A DNA stretch of 64,000 bases from Echinometra lucunter (lineage: Eukaryota > Echinodermata > Echinoidea > Camarodonta > Echinometridae): positions 24,838,642 to 24,902,641 of the forward strand of contig CM057167.1 of NCBI GenBank assembly GCA_029962745.1, in the 5' to 3' direction. Below, one piece after another: positions 1 through 12,500 of this stretch (the stretch's first letter is position 1; each line of letters starts with the position of its first letter). Position numbers and translations under genes: made by a program. The notes beneath the pieces were generated by a model. That model searched no databases, was not told the DNA's origin, and was given only the letters and a program-made list of their open reading frames with translations.

Positions 1-91
1 TGCGATGCGTGCAACCATCCCTCGTGTAATCGTGTTGATACAAGGTGGTATGAAGACCGTCCATCCCGCAGCCTTAACCTCTGTAAGACAC
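1..91 (+). other. Possible 3' part of an exon, cysteine-containing, unassigned
   Basis: The frame is open from the first base and reads a short cysteine-bearing peptide (CDACNHPSCNR, then a further Cys about 17 residues on). GT-containing donor-like sites (GTAAGA at 83, GTAAGG at 92) lie where the sequence turns into repeat-like DNA. If real, this is the end of an exon of a gene that starts outside the window. I do not recognise a family and the stretch is too short to judge. Confidence 0.18.
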
Positions 92-181
92 GTAAGGGGA
101 GGTACAAGCACACCCCCGCATACCAGTGGTGGATCCAGAAGGGTTCAAGGGGGGAACTTTTGACCCCAAAAGGCACCTAGC

Positions 182-918
182 ATGAATTTTATTTTAGTTT
201 TAGTTTTTGTTTTTGATATGTTATTTTTGCTTTTGTTTATGTTCTGGTTTTGTTTTTGCTTGCTATTGTTGTGTTGGCTTGCACGTGTGGGGTGTATTTA
301 TTTGCGTGTTGTATTTATTCATGTATTTATTCCTTTTAGATTTTGTAATCATTTATTTCTATTTGTTTGCAATTTGGAATTAAAGGGCATCCACGAAATA
401 TGATGACCAGTTGCAGTGCTGCAACATAATTATGCTCAGGCAACAACTGCTCGGGGCTTTATTTCGTCAGAGGTAATGGTCAATGCTAGAGTTGAAATTG
501 GGTTAGGTTTACATTATTTCAGTTAAGTTTATTTTCTCATTTCTCATAACAAAATACAAATGAAATTCATACAACCGAAGTACATAAAACACACATTGGA
601 TGATAAACATCTCAAATTATCAAATGAAATTTGATAACAGACAAAACAAAAATTGTAAAATAAATGCGAGGAAATCAGCCAAAAAGCACAGCTTGTGAGA
701 GGTTTAATAGGCTAAGGGAGTTATTTGTTTTGGTCCAGGATTAAAGGTTTTTTTATTCTGTTCAGCTACAGTGGTTCAGAAATTGGCGGGGAGTACTTGA
801 AGCCAGCTTATGCGTCAGACAACCTTTCTTGTTTTCCCGTGGTCATAGAACTTTCAAACTATTTACTCTCGTACCCCTCCCCCTCCCGGCCACCGGCGAC
901 TTTAAAAAATGATGCTGA
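182..918. other. Intergenic, AT-rich, nothing recognised
   Basis: T-rich then A-rich sequence without a convincing ORF, repeat or RNA gene. The short open frames here are low-complexity Phe/Leu translations of T-rich DNA. Confidence 0.5.
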
Positions 919-1107
919 TTAGAACCTTTTCTTGGTCCCACATTTGGAGCCTTTAAAGGTTCTTCAAAGAACGAACCATTACTAGCCTATAAACGTTCTC
1001 TGAAGGGTTCTAAAGGGCTTTTTAGAATCATCATTGGTTGTACAAGGAACCATTTTTAGAACCCCTTTTCTGAAGGGTTCTAAATACGGGACAAAAGGGG
1101 GTTCTAA
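919..1107. mobile_element. Small inverted-repeat element (MITE-like)
   Basis: The ends are imperfect inverted repeats: TTAGAACCTTTTCTTGGTCC on the left pairs with GGGACAAAAGGGGGTTCTAA on the right. The interior repeats AGAACC/GGTTCT motifs several times, so the whole 189 bp can fold back. There is no coding capacity. The class is unknown and I did not find a clear TSD. Confidence 0.5.
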
Positions 1108-1516
1108 CTAGGACATTTCTCCAAGAGTGGAGGATCCGGGATCAGCCATAGTCAATGACCCTCCTGGATACCTTTACTACTTCCTCTTCTCCACTCTAGA
1201 CAGGATGAGATGTGACGAGGGAAAATTCCCGAGGAAAGGTCATTCCTGTCTCCCCAAGGATACAAATGACACCTCGGATTTGCAAACAGGACAACCTTAA
1301 GGGGTCGGAATTGATTTAGATCAATGTTCAATGCGCATGTCTCAGTATCCTGATTTAGAAGAAATAACTCAGGTTTTTCAACCCACGAGCATTGCAAAAA
1401 GAATGTTCCCGTCGCCAGTGGCGTGGAGTGCAACCAGAAATTTGGTGGGAGGGGGGAAGAGTGATCGGCCCATCTTTTAACTAACACTCCACCGCCTCCC
1501 GCCTTGCTGCCCCTCC

Positions 1517-1556
<40 letters not shown>

Positions 1557-3337
1557 CTCTCTCTCACTCCCCCTCTCTCTCCCTCTCCCTCTTCCTTTTT
1601 TTTCCTTTTCCCCATTCAATTTTAGACACATCCCTCCCAGCCCATGTGCTTCCCAAACCGGCCCGCGCCTTATACGATTTTAACCAATTTACCCTTGATC
1701 CTTAAGAGATAATTTTTGTTGATTAATTTTTGCCTTCAGAGGTGTAATTCCCTTTCTGTATTCTGCCTTTTCAGTGTTTTTTTCCTTTGTTTGACACAAG
1801 AAAGTTGAAGAAACACCCATTTATATGGAACTGTAACGAATTCTACCCCTGTTTTATTTTCTTTCTTTTTTCAAAATTTGATCAGCAAGGGAAGGTCACG
1901 TGATACTGTCAAACTTCTCTTGACACATGTATTGTCAAAATGATTGTGCCTGGATCCGAACGGGCAAAAAAAAAATTACGATAAATACCGGAGGGAAATT
2001 AAATCTTCATGTACAGAAAAAGGTCAGGACATATTTAAATAGAGAGGAAAAAGATGAGGGAGTGGGGGAAAGGGGAACAAGATTGAGAGGGGGGAATGGA
2101 TAGAAAAGAAAGAGAGACCATTTGGGGTAGGGAGAGATTCCTCTGAGGTGATATACGAAGGAGAAGGAAGAGCGAAAGAGAAAGATAAAGAGAATAATTA
2201 GATAAAAGGGGGAAGGCGACAAATATATACATTCTGAAAACTGAAAGTTGAGTGAATGGGTAGACATACAGCAGAAGGTAAAGAATGGACTGGGGATGAG
2301 TTAGATGTAGTAAGCAGAGATTAGCGGTTTTGAAAATCACGTTAGAGATTTTAAAATGCAGAGAGCAGGGAGCGATGTTAAACGAATTTTGAGACAAAAA
2401 TAAAAGTAGATCAGCTTTCCACTGCTGCGTTATTTCATTGGAATACTCAAGGGAATGTTTTCTATTTTTTCATTCATTTCTCGTTACTGTGCAAAAATTA
2501 AATCACAACATGATAAAAAGTAGCAATATAAAGTGCAAAATAGGACAAGATAACAAGATATAAACACCAAATGTAAAGGGCTTTCTAAAACAAGGAACGA
2601 ATCACCCCTTTGAGGATAAGGGTCTAGAAAATTTGTAATCACATGACATATTGTCGTCGAAGCAATCAAGCATTTTGACTGCAGGGTAAGACAAAGACAT
2701 ATCCTGGTTGGTTTTGCAAATGGCGGAATTCATTGACAGATCTTAATAATCACATCTTTTTTCAAAACCTTTATTTTCCTGGCTCTTTATTTAGCATTAT
2801 GAAATCTTTATACAACACAGACATAAAAATTCAATAATTTATTGAATCAAACCTCCACAAAATTACCGAATCCCTTAAAGGGGATCAGTTTACTCGATAT
2901 CATTCGTAAACATATACATGGGACTATGTATATGCTCTCAAATTGCTCTACTCTACTTTCCCGGCTTTTACTGAGCTTTCCTCATATGGGCAACTCCAGA
3001 GGAACGGACATGACATTAAGACTTATTTTTAGTTTTTAAATAAGCAAAAATATGAGACCTAACACAGATTTCAGTGGGTGAATCAGGTACATATGAATTT
3101 CAGAGACACACCATGCACACGCTGCAAATATTACAGTATTTCACTGTATAATTGAAGAGAAAATGTATTTCTTGTAACATGGTAACTGTATCGGACATGT
3201 CACAAAATGGACAAGTTTTTTTTGTTTTGTTTTGTTTTGTTTTTGTTTTTACTTCTGTGAACAGTTTGAAAAGTCTCAGAGTTTGGGGCTCAGTGAGTCT
3301 AACTTGGGCATATCTCTTTAAGAGCAAAGCAAAGGAT
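1108..3337. other. Intergenic, no gene seen
   Basis: Contains a CT microsatellite (1519-1592) and a purine-rich GA stretch (about 2035-2270), otherwise unique-looking AT-rich DNA. Open frames on both strands here are low complexity and show no domain. Confidence 0.45.
1519..1592. repeat. (CT)n microsatellite
   Basis: Nearly uninterrupted CT dinucleotides followed by CT/CCT variants. It produces an Arg/Glu-rich translation on the opposite strand that is not a protein. Confidence 0.9.
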
Positions 3338-3585
3338 CAGGGCCGTATGCAGAAATTTTGTCCGGGGGGGGGGGCAAGACGCGTAAAAATTTTCGAAGAA
3401 GTTCGAAAGCGAGGGAGCGAACCGAGCTGTTCACGAGGGCACTTTTACATTTTTTAAAGTAAAATTGAAAGATTTGGGTGCACGCTTTTCGTGGATTTTG
3501 TTAAAATTTTCAGTAAAAAAATGTAAGTTTTCAAAATTTCTGGGGGGCAACTGCCCCCCCCCCCCCCCCGCTGCGTACGGCCATG
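3338..3585. mobile_element. Non-autonomous hAT-like element with 8-bp TSD
   Basis: The left end CAGGGCCGTATGCAG matches the complement of the right end CTGCGTACGGCCATG at nearly every position. The same 8 bp, CAAAGGAT, flanks both sides (3330-3337 and 3586-3593). CAG-type termini plus 8-bp duplications are what hAT transposons leave. The 248-bp body carries a G run near one end and a C run near the other, so it is a fold-back, and it has no transposase. Confidence 0.72.
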
Positions 3586-3685
3586 CAAAGGATTTCCCTG
3601 CGCCACGCTGTATTTTTTCAAGAGAGAGATTTACGATAAGCATTAGGATTAGTAAAGTGTTACAGTACAAACATTAATCTACATG

Positions 3686-4063
3686 CGCACTAAGAATAAA
3701 AGGTTCGAATTTTCCACCTTTCAAATGCAACACTGGGAGCTCCTTTATTGGTACAACTTTGAACTTTGAAGCATTGTGCACTTTAAGGGTGCAGTGAGCT
3801 ACACATTTTGCACTCTTAAGGATGCAGAGTTGTACCCTTTAGGGAAGGTGCAAATTTGAACCCGTTTGGATGCAAAAATTTTTGCACCCTCAAAGGTGTA
3901 TAGGTGCACCTTTAAGGGTGCAGACGGGCATTTCCAGCAGCAAACAAGTACAAAAGGGTGCAACTTTGCACCATTTTTAATGTAGGGTGCAAGATTGCAC
4001 AAAAAAGGTGCTGCCAGTGTTGCATTTAGGGTGCAAAATTAACCCTTTCATTCTACGTGTGTG
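3686..4063. mobile_element. MITE family 'TGCACC', copy 1
   Basis: About 375 bp with inverted ends (CACTAAGAATAAAAGG on the left; the complement of CCTTTCATTCTACGTG on the right) and many internal AGGGTGCA/TGCACC motifs. A second diverged copy in the same orientation lies at 7975-8328, with matching blocks such as CAACACTGGGA near the left end and GGTGCTGCCAGTGTTGCATT near the right. It is non-coding. Confidence 0.75.
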
Positions 4064-5141
4064 TATACTGGGCGGCTACAGTGTTGTCCAGCATCTCATC
4101 AAGCTCAGAAATAGATTTCGCACTTTATTTCTGTGTTGCACAAAGCAATCCTTCCGGTAATTTGAGTGTATTTGGGGGGCGGGGTGTGGCAAGGCCTCGA
4201 AAGTGCCGTTCACCTAAGAAAGCAATCAAAGAGTAAAAAGAAGCTTTTAGTCACACTTTAAACATACATGTAAGTAGATGGTGTACATTACTAAGATTCC
4301 ACATTTCCTCATTCATGTCACTGGAGCTTTAAAAAAATGGCGTAACGGACATGAGAGCTCGGGGAAGGGGGTGTTTACCGTATTAAATTTGAACCGCTAA
4401 TTACGTAAGGATTGTAAATATTATCACTTATATAACAATATGTATGGGAACAGCCCAGTAGACCGGCAGCACAAGATACTTACATCCGAACGAAAATGTC
4501 GGTCTCGTACCCCCCCCCCCCCAAAAAAAAAAGGGTTGCCCAATGGCAGACCAAACTCTTTTGCGAATGGGCTGTCCTTTTGTTTTTTGTTTTTTTTACT
4601 GTAGTCGGGCACTAGCAGGAGCACTGGATAACATATTAGATCACAACAAACGCTTGCAAAGACTTTTAACGTTTTTGACGTTTTGAAGAGTATTGAGGAA
4701 AACCGTGTATTAACCGGTTGACTACCGAATTCTCACACTTTTCATACAGGGTCTCCCGGTTTCAGGAGATAACGGGTTGAGAGTTGACACGATTTCGCTT
4801 GTTTCAAGATCATTCTGTTCATCTTTTCTTTAATCTCCTTCGTAGTTCTTGTGTTTGGGGGCATCTTATGATAGTAGGTTCCATCTAGGTCCAATCATGG
4901 CGCTAGCGAGTTAAATCGGGAAATCCGATATTTTTTCATCCGAACAAGATGTTTACCCGTCCAATTAATGATCTACAGTTTCTAAAATCCGTTTTGATGA
5001 TCCAGTATGTCCACAGCTATAGCGGACTATCCGATGTCAGTTTAATCCGCCATGTCTGTGTTTACCTCGTCTGATTTTTTCCGTACAAGAATTTTATTCG
5101 AAGCTTAAGAGACACCATAGTGCCACCACAATCTTGTAGAC
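4064..5141. other. Intergenic, no gene seen
   Basis: Unique-looking sequence with one C10/A10 homopolymer junction at about 4510-4530. No ORF with domain content. Confidence 0.45.
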
Positions 5142-5691
5142 CAGCGCTTCTCAACCGGTGGTCCGCGGCCCACTGGTGGGCCGCGAAGCTTTCTCAGGTG
5201 GGCCGCGAGGTCAGTCCAAAATATTTTGGAAAAAATTCTTGAATTCAGCATTACTGTTAACATCAAATTGAATTTAATTTATTAAACATATTGAAATAAC
5301 ATCAACAGTTGTTAATTATTGTCAATGCAATGTGCTAAAATTTAGAAGATTTCTGTACAATTGGGGGGGGGGAGGGGGTAATCATATCAATCTTTCATTT
5401 ATTGCAAGTAGACGGAGTACAACTTACAATCTACACAGTTCCGTTGGCTACTGATCTATTGCAAACCATAGATGTAGGTTGGATTTTTTTTAAATGTAAT
5501 GTAGGTACTGTAGTGGTTCAGATAATTATCACACAATTCGTTCTCTATTTTCTTTTGTCATGTTTTATGGATTTTTTCTCATTGAGATTCTGTGAGGTGG
5601 GCCTCAAAATATCATTAAGAATGAAGGTGGGCCTCAAAAAATTGTTAGTAGCCAAAGTGGGCCTTGAAGTAAAAAAGGTTGAGAAGCACTG
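5142..5691. mobile_element. Non-autonomous hAT element with perfect 8-bp TSD
   Basis: The left end CAGCGCTTCTCAACC pairs with the right end GGTTGAGAAGCACTG (14 of 15). The exact duplication TTGTAGAC sits on both sides (5134-5141 and 5692-5699). The subterminal region repeats GTGGGCC motifs in inverted orientation. The CAGNGNTTCTCAACC terminus and 8-bp TSD are characteristic of hAT elements in animals. The 550-bp body has no transposase, so it depended on an autonomous relative. Confidence 0.85.
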
Positions 5692-5821
5692 TTGTAGACT
5701 GTACAATACCATGAATACCGAGTGTGTAGAGAGAGGTAGTATTTCTTTTTTCAAAATGATTCATTCCATGGCATTGCATGCTGATTTGATTTTTTTTTCA
5801 GCTTTCGGGATCCCTCTACAG

Positions 5822-6589
5822 CCCCTGTTCTTATACTGCAGCCCACGGGACACATGCGGTCCGCGAGACGATTTGGTGCGGCCCTCCAAAACTATTGAGT
5901 TAAATGATTTAAAGATTGAATAAATAGGTCTGTTTTCATCCTGAATGAAAATGCAGTGTATTTCATTTCGAAAATATGCTCGCTCGCTTTGCTCACTCGC
6001 AAAATAACACCACAGTTACCTGTTAATGTAGAGTGACAACTCCATGCTATTACCATACCTTAGGTCTATGTTTGATTTGGGTAACAAAAAAGAATAACGA
6101 ATAAAATTAATAAGAAAAATAAGATCAGAATGATTAGAGCCTATTAAAAGAGAATATGTATTCAAATAGTCCAACCTCCATTTAACAAGCAATATGGGTA
6201 CTATGCAGGCATATGGATGAAATGGATGAGACTGGGAATTAACCCCCCCCCCCCCCCCCCCATGAATGAAAATGTTTAAAGAATCATAATTTCATTCGGG
6301 AACCCGCCACCATCATGGTCACCTCATGTTTGAGCAATGAAATTTTTTCTTTGCAATTTGTATGTCTTATCTAACTTTTTTTTATGATCAGATTATATTT
6401 TACTGAAATTGGGTGTAATTTGTCACTATATCTTCTTGTTCGCTCCTAAAAATTAGAAACTGGATGGTTAGTCATCGATCTGGAGAAGTCGTCCATTCGC
6501 TGATATAGTGTGCAAGTAATACTAGGTGGTCCGCGACTCAATTTCAGAAATATTTCTGGCCCGCAGATGAAAATAATTAAGAAACCGGG
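5822..6589. mobile_element. Second non-autonomous hAT-like element with perfect 8-bp TSD
   Basis: CTCTACAG occurs exactly at 5814-5821 and 6590-6597. The ends are imperfect inverted repeats (CCCCTGTTCTTATAC on the left; complement of TTAAGAAACCGGG on the right), with GGTCCGCG/CGGACC-type subterminal blocks in both arms. Its left TSD starts 122 bp after the right end of the neighbouring hAT element. No transposase reading frame is visible. Confidence 0.7.
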
Positions 6590-6597
6590 CTCTACAG

Positions 6598-7974
6598 CAA
6601 TGGTTAGTGTCATTCAAAAGATAAACTTTTTGTTTAAATTCGGCACATTTTCCAGGATTTTTCTCTTTCACATTGCCTCTTTTCGTCTTTTCTTCCACTA
6701 TTTCATCTTGCCTCTATCACCTCGAAAATAAATGTTCCATCTGTTAACATGGTTAATATCGCAAATTAGGCAAGTAATGTCCGTTATGATCACGTAAAAT
6801 GCCTCCTTTCTCTTCGTCAAATGTTTGCAGTATCATGAGCTTAGCTTTTTTATTCCCATTATCTTTGCCTCATCATTCATAATACATGTGGTCTCTGATA
6901 TTGTGTTCTTTCGTCGTTTCGGACGTTCTCCTCTCTCGTTTTGTAGTCGAAAAATCCCCTTCTGTCTTCTTTGATTAGCCTTTCTCTAAAAATATATTTT
7001 GAGACCACCACAACCACAAGCACCACCACCACACATCTTTACCATCTTTGCCACTAGTGGTTGACTATCCTTCACCTTCATTGCATTCTAGAAATCATGA
7101 TCCCCCATTCCCGCTATTGAGAGGTAAACGGACGCTAAGACAATGCAGAATGCCTTTGGTTTAGTACGCCCTCTTTGCTCTCAAAGTATGCTTTATTCTC
7201 ATCCCCGCAATCGTGATCTTGACAAGGACGATGTTGATTTTGAATTCGGTTTCACTCTATTTCGCTGGCCCGGTGTAAGGCAACACCACTAGGATTCACC
7301 CCTAATGGAGTTTTGCGCCTCTTTTGTCTTAAACAAGCAAGTGGTTGCCAGGGGCAACAACATCAATTATGGTGCAATTTTCGGCGCGATATCTATCCGT
7401 GTACTATAGACGGGGCAAGGAGTAGGATTATTGTCGTAGTATCGTATGATCGATGTCGGATTAGAATAAAACGATCGTCTGAGTATTGCATTTATAACAA
7501 GGATGTTCATCTGGGTATCTTGCAATCATGTAATCATAGACTCTTATATCTGGAAAAATAATTCACCATGAACTGTTTGTTGCCTCTCATGAAATATAAC
7601 ACCATCCCTCGATCCAGTTTGGCGGATATGAGTTGGGAAGACTCATACTCAAACTTGTCGGTGCCGTTGTTTGTTTTTATTGCCGTTTTAAGCGACATTG
7701 CCCATTTCAGCTGTTATGACAAATTATTGAGGTTCTTCCATCAGCTCATAGGGTCATTAATCTGTTACAAATAATTCATATGAATTTTACCTTGCATCTT
7801 GTACCTTGTGCAGCTGTCTCCTTCAAAGAAATTCGCGAGGAACTGTCACAGGGCATAAATATGGATCTTGGGGCAATCGGTCATTCTGTTTCGATGCCCC
7901 TCTTACTTGGGATTCCCCTCCCACGAAATGAAATCAAGTTCATCAGCTAGAAAACTTTAGAATTTTCCTTGATA
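6598..7974. other. Intergenic, no gene seen
   Basis: Mixed sequence with a short CCA-rich stretch near 7005-7035. Two ORFs of 68-82 codons (7313-7774) have no recognisable domain and no splice context, so I treat them as chance. Confidence 0.4.
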
Positions 7975-8328
7975 CACACTGAGAATAAAATGTTCAGTTT
8001 TGCACCCTTCAAATGTAACACTGGGAACTCCTTTATTGGTACAACTTTGCACCCTAAGAAGCAGTGAGCTATATTTTGCACCTTTAAGGGTGCAGAGTTG
8101 TACCATTGCATATTTGCACCCTTTTGACATGTTTGAAGGCAAAATTTCTACACCCTTTATAGTTCATAATTGCACTTTTAAGGGTGCAGACGGGCAATTC
8201 CGGGTGCAAACAAGTACAAAAGGGTGCATCTTTGCACCTTTTTTATGTAGGGTGCAAGACTCTACCCTAAAAGGTGCTGCCAGTGTTGCATTTAGGGTGA
8301 AAAATGGAACCTTTCATTCTAAGCGTGT
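7975..8328. mobile_element. MITE family 'TGCACC', copy 2
   Basis: Diverged copy of the element at 3686-4063. It starts CACACTGAGAATAAAATG and ends in the complementary CATTCTAAGCGTG, with shared internal AAGGGTGCAGA blocks. The dinucleotide TA borders both ends, which would fit a Tc1/mariner-type target, but copy 1 does not show it, so the superfamily is open. Confidence 0.75.
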
Positions 8329-8392
8329 AAACAAAGTATAAGTACAGCATTTAAATGATTTAGGTCAGGGTAATCCGGTTATTAACTGAGAC

Positions 8393-8526
8393 CAGGGGAG
8401 CGTTTCATGAAGAGTTTTGTCAGTGATTGTCACTGACTAATTTGCTTTCAGCCAATCAGATGCGAGGATTTTCAGTAGCTTATAACATTCGTCGGTGATT
8501 TTCACTCTTCATGAAACGCTCCCCTG
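8393..8526. mobile_element. Fold-back MITE, CAGGGGAGCGTTTCATGAAG ends
   Basis: The first 20 bases (CAGGGGAGCGTTTCATGAAG) are the exact complement of the last 20, and the rest of the 134 bp is largely self-complementary (GTCAGTGATTGTCAC facing GTGATTTTCACTC). The terminal motif GTTTCAT(G/A)AAG recurs in the element at 51087-51256, suggesting one superfamily. Confidence 0.8.
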
Positions 8527-9019
8527 ATACTTTCTTAAATTGTCGTGTTTTGTTAACGTTCCTTCTATAAAAATAATGATTATTTGATGCTTGTTAGTTT
8601 ATCAACTTGACATTTAGTTAAACGTTTGTTATTTTCATAGTCGGATTGACTTATGATTTATTGTGTACATATCATGCCCATACGTCATGTACGTTGCCCT
8701 TTTGCAGATTGGTGTTTTTAATTCAAATTCACTTGAAAACAAAAAGAATGAGAAAGCTGTAAAAAAAAAATCTTTTCCCTCTTGAAATCAATGAAAAAAT
8801 TTCCATATGAATTCATGAATGAGGTTACAAGATGCCAATGAAAAACAAAAATAGTAATGATAGGATGAATCAAGGTAATCTTTGACACAAATAATGACTG
8901 TTTTCTAGGAAACCAATCGTGTTGATGAATGTGTTTGCTTGTCCCGGCAGACGTATTTAATTTTGTACATTTCGAAGTCATCGTTTTATAGCTTTTTGAC
9001 AACATCAATCATTTTTTTA

Positions 9020-9215
9020 TCATCTGCAGATTATATGGAAATCATAACCACCCACTCAATCTCGTGTCAAAGCTAAGGTTATAAGCGTTCAGCGGCGTTC
9101 ATCTCGAACAAGCTCAGACGTCAAAAGGGTAACTGAACAGAAGCGATTGGAGAAGACTGAAGTCTCTCAAATCTATTTTGTCGTCGACGAAAAAGAGACA
9201 GACTCTGTAAGCAGT
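9020..9215 (+). promoter_or_regulatory. Probable splice acceptor and 5' UTR of the GPCR gene
   Basis: A T-rich tract followed by CATCTGCAG ends at 9029, a good 3' splice site, so the first coding exon may be preceded by a non-coding exon further upstream. An in-frame TAA at 9045-9047 shows that the reading frame of the receptor cannot begin before this point. The first in-frame ATG is at 9216. Confidence 0.45.
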
Positions 9216-9566
9216 ATGGACTCGTTGTTCGAGGACGATTTTTACGGGAACTATGACGAAAACTCGTCACTGTACTCCTCCTTGTTGCCATACGAACCCA
9301 GCCCATCGGAGAGGGTCTATAGCTGGTTGGTTCCCACCATCTTCAGCGTGATCACCCTGGCAGGTCTGGCGGGCAACTCCGTCGTTATTTACACCATCTA
9401 CTGCCACACCAAGAACAGGACGGTGACGAGTTATTACATCCTAAATCTGGCACTCACGGATATAGCCTTCTTACTCTGTTGTGCCCCGTTCACAGCTTCG
9501 GTGTATGCCACGCCCACCTGGCTCTTCGGAAGGTTTATGTGTAAATTCGTCTTCTATATGATGCAG
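9216..9566 (+). CDS. KISS1R-like: GPCR coding exon 1
   Basis: 117 codons covering the N-terminus, TM1, TM2 and the start of TM3. It ends FVFYMMQ with a phase-0 donor CAG|GTGAGA. The frame stays open past the donor only because of the TATT microsatellite in the intron. Confidence 0.88.
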
Positions 9567-12500
9567 GTGAGAACCCATTTAGTTATCTATTTATTTATTT
9601 ATTTATTTATTTATTTATCTATCTATCTATCTATCTATTTATTTATCTATTTATTTATCTATCTATTTATTTATTTATTTATTTATTTATTCATTCATTC
9701 ATTTATTCATTTATTATTCATCTGTCTATTTGGAAGAGCAGCTGATAAAAGCTGAAGTGGATACCCTGGATAAATAAGACGTTATTATTATCACTATCAT
9801 TATTTCTGCTAAATGTACTGGGTGGCACATTTCACTAAAATGGTGGCCTTCCGTGAGGCCCTGTTCGGTAGCAATGTTATGAAGTAAATGTTTTGATGAA
9901 GTTTAAGATGTTTGATAATATCATGATGGTGATGTTACCATCTGCAGGTGATAATTCCTTGCGAGTGGTTGTGGTCAGGTCTTTGGTTTAACATGCTGTG
10001 GTCTGTTGATGATGGCGATGAGGATGACGGTGGTGATGGTTTTTCATGAAGATAATGATATAGATGTTGATGTTGAGGGTTTTGGTGGTGGTGGTGGTGG
10101 TGGTGGTGGTGTGGTGGTGTTGGTGGTGTTGGTGTTGGTGGTGATGGTGGTAGTGGTGGTGGTGATGGTATTGAACAAGACGGTAATGACACACTATACA
10201 TATGGCACTCACTAATAATTTTAGCCTTCTTGCTCTGTTGTACCCCGTTCTCTGGTTCTGAGTGGTGTTAGATGGTGCACTGGTGTTACGAAATGGTGTT
10301 GGTGGTTGCTTGCTCGAACATTGATTGATGCTGATTGATCGATTGATGATGCCGATAACGACGGTTAGATGATGATGACGGCGACAAAGATGAGGAGGAG
10401 GAGAAGGACGGTATTGTTGATGGTAGTGATGGTGTGGGTAGTAAGTTGCGAATGTGTTTGATGAAAGAAGTGAGATGAACAAACATACTGAACTTTCCGA
10501 TCTAATTCGTTCTACCTAATCAACAATTCATGTACAATGATACACCTTTTTCTTTTCTTCAACATATAAATTGAGAAATAAAGCCGGCAACTGATCAAAA
10601 CTGATCACCGATCGCTGATTATTGAGACAACGAGTGTTAACGTGATTTATCACAGTAATTATCACTGCTTGATTTTAAAACCAAGAGCCAAAAATAAGAA
10701 AATTGCTCCATTGCCTTTTTCATAAATTGCGAGGGAATGATCCATTTGACCTTAATTTTGTCGCCCATGAAGTTACACAATAATTAGCTTTCCATAATCT
10801 TCTTTTTTTTTCTTCTTCTTCTTTTGCAATGAATCATTGGGGGAAAAGTCTTCGGATTCATCTTGGATAAAAAGCCCTTCAAGCACTGTCTTGATGCAGT
10901 CGCTTTCATAAGTCCATGATGTTTTTGAAATGTGGACGACATCATTTTCCATATTTCGCAGCTGTGAGATTCTCATCTGTTTACATTATTCATTTATTTA
11001 TTCATTTATTTGAATATATATACAGGCACAAAAGATCAGCAAACATGCTTTTTTACATCAATGGCCTGATTACAAAGTAAAATACAACAAAAACATGAAA
11101 GTTAAGTACATAAATGTACAAAGATAATACGTAATGTTCAGAATATACTAATTAAATAAAACAAAGAAAGAATGAATAAGCAAACTATGCAATAGTAAAA
11201 TAAATAAACTAATACATGAATATACAACAGGTATGACTACATGGTATGTATTACAGCATTTCTGTCTTAAAGAAAAATAACAATGAATATTATCAAGTAA
11301 GTCTCTTCATCATGTTTATTGAATGATAAAAAGTGTAGATAATTATAAGTAATAGTAAGTTTATTAGTTAAAATCAGTCAAGGGGAGACTCTTTATGTTA
11401 AAACATTAGTGCAATCATAACTGTCATTATTCTTTAAGGCAAACCAGCATATCTAAAAGGGAAAGTTTACCTTGCAAAATAAGGAGAATGTTTCACATTT
11501 TTTCTTATTTCTTCAGTAGGTGATATAATTCAAACCGTGAAAACTGGACTGCAAAATATTGATACAGAACTTATGTTAAGAAGGGAAGATGATTATCTCA
11601 ACGCAGATTACCGTCATTATGTTCCAATTTGTTTTGTAAAATATGTTTTAAGGATGTTTTTATCTTAAAGTAATACATTTTGTCATGGTCTTATTTATCT
11701 AACAAATAAAGTATATAGTTCAAAACAATCTGTCAAAAGATCTTGAAATGATTTTAAAAAAACAGGAACAAAATCTTTTCAAACACATCATGTGTCAAGC
11801 CAGAGAGATAATTATTAATTAACCGATTTCGTCATTCGAAATTATTTCAGGTTGGTGTTTGAGCAGATCCCTATGCAGATCAGGAAATGTGAATACTCTT
11901 TTTAAAAATAGACAAATAGAAATTGAGTTATCTGGGATCTTGTAATTTCATACATCGCCAACCCCTTTAGTTCATCCTTTGAACTTGTTTGTTTGCTTAT
12001 GATGTCAAATATAGGATTATAATGAAAGTATAATGATATCAAAAATAGCTTTGTTTGTTCATTGAACCTTGCAGCTACTGACATAACGCGTGGCAAAATC
12101 GATACTCGTATGAAAGGCAGTATAGATACGAGCGTCTAATATCAACAAATAACCGGATTGCTCGGGGCAATAGTGACTATATTCATTTCATTTTTACACT
12201 TCCCGTATTTTCGTTTTTCCCTTTCATGGACCTCTCAAATAAAAGCAAGCCCCGAGTGTGTGCGAACAAAACAAAGCTCGAAGTATGACGACGACTTGGG
12301 TTAAAAACCGATATAACAAACCCCGATCCGCCATCCACCAGAGAAAATGCAGTTAGGTGATAACCCGCGGCAGAGATTCCTGTTTTGGTGAGAGAGAAAG
12401 GGAAGGGTTCACGCAAAATAAGCCACGATTTCATTAACAACGTTCGTATTAAATTTCGGTCCTATTTATATTGTTTTATTATCATTATTATCATACTGTT

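Noticed and set aside
5402..5923. 173-codon ORF with hydrophobic start
   Set aside because: It runs across the right half of one hAT-like element and into the next, and its content follows the GTGGGCC repeats; no transposase motif is present.
9147..9755. Unspliced 202-codon ORF as the receptor N-terminal gene product
   Set aside because: Its first codon is TTG, not ATG, and after the splice donor at 9567 it only translates a TTTA/TCTA microsatellite. The spliced model from ATG 9216 gives a complete receptor.
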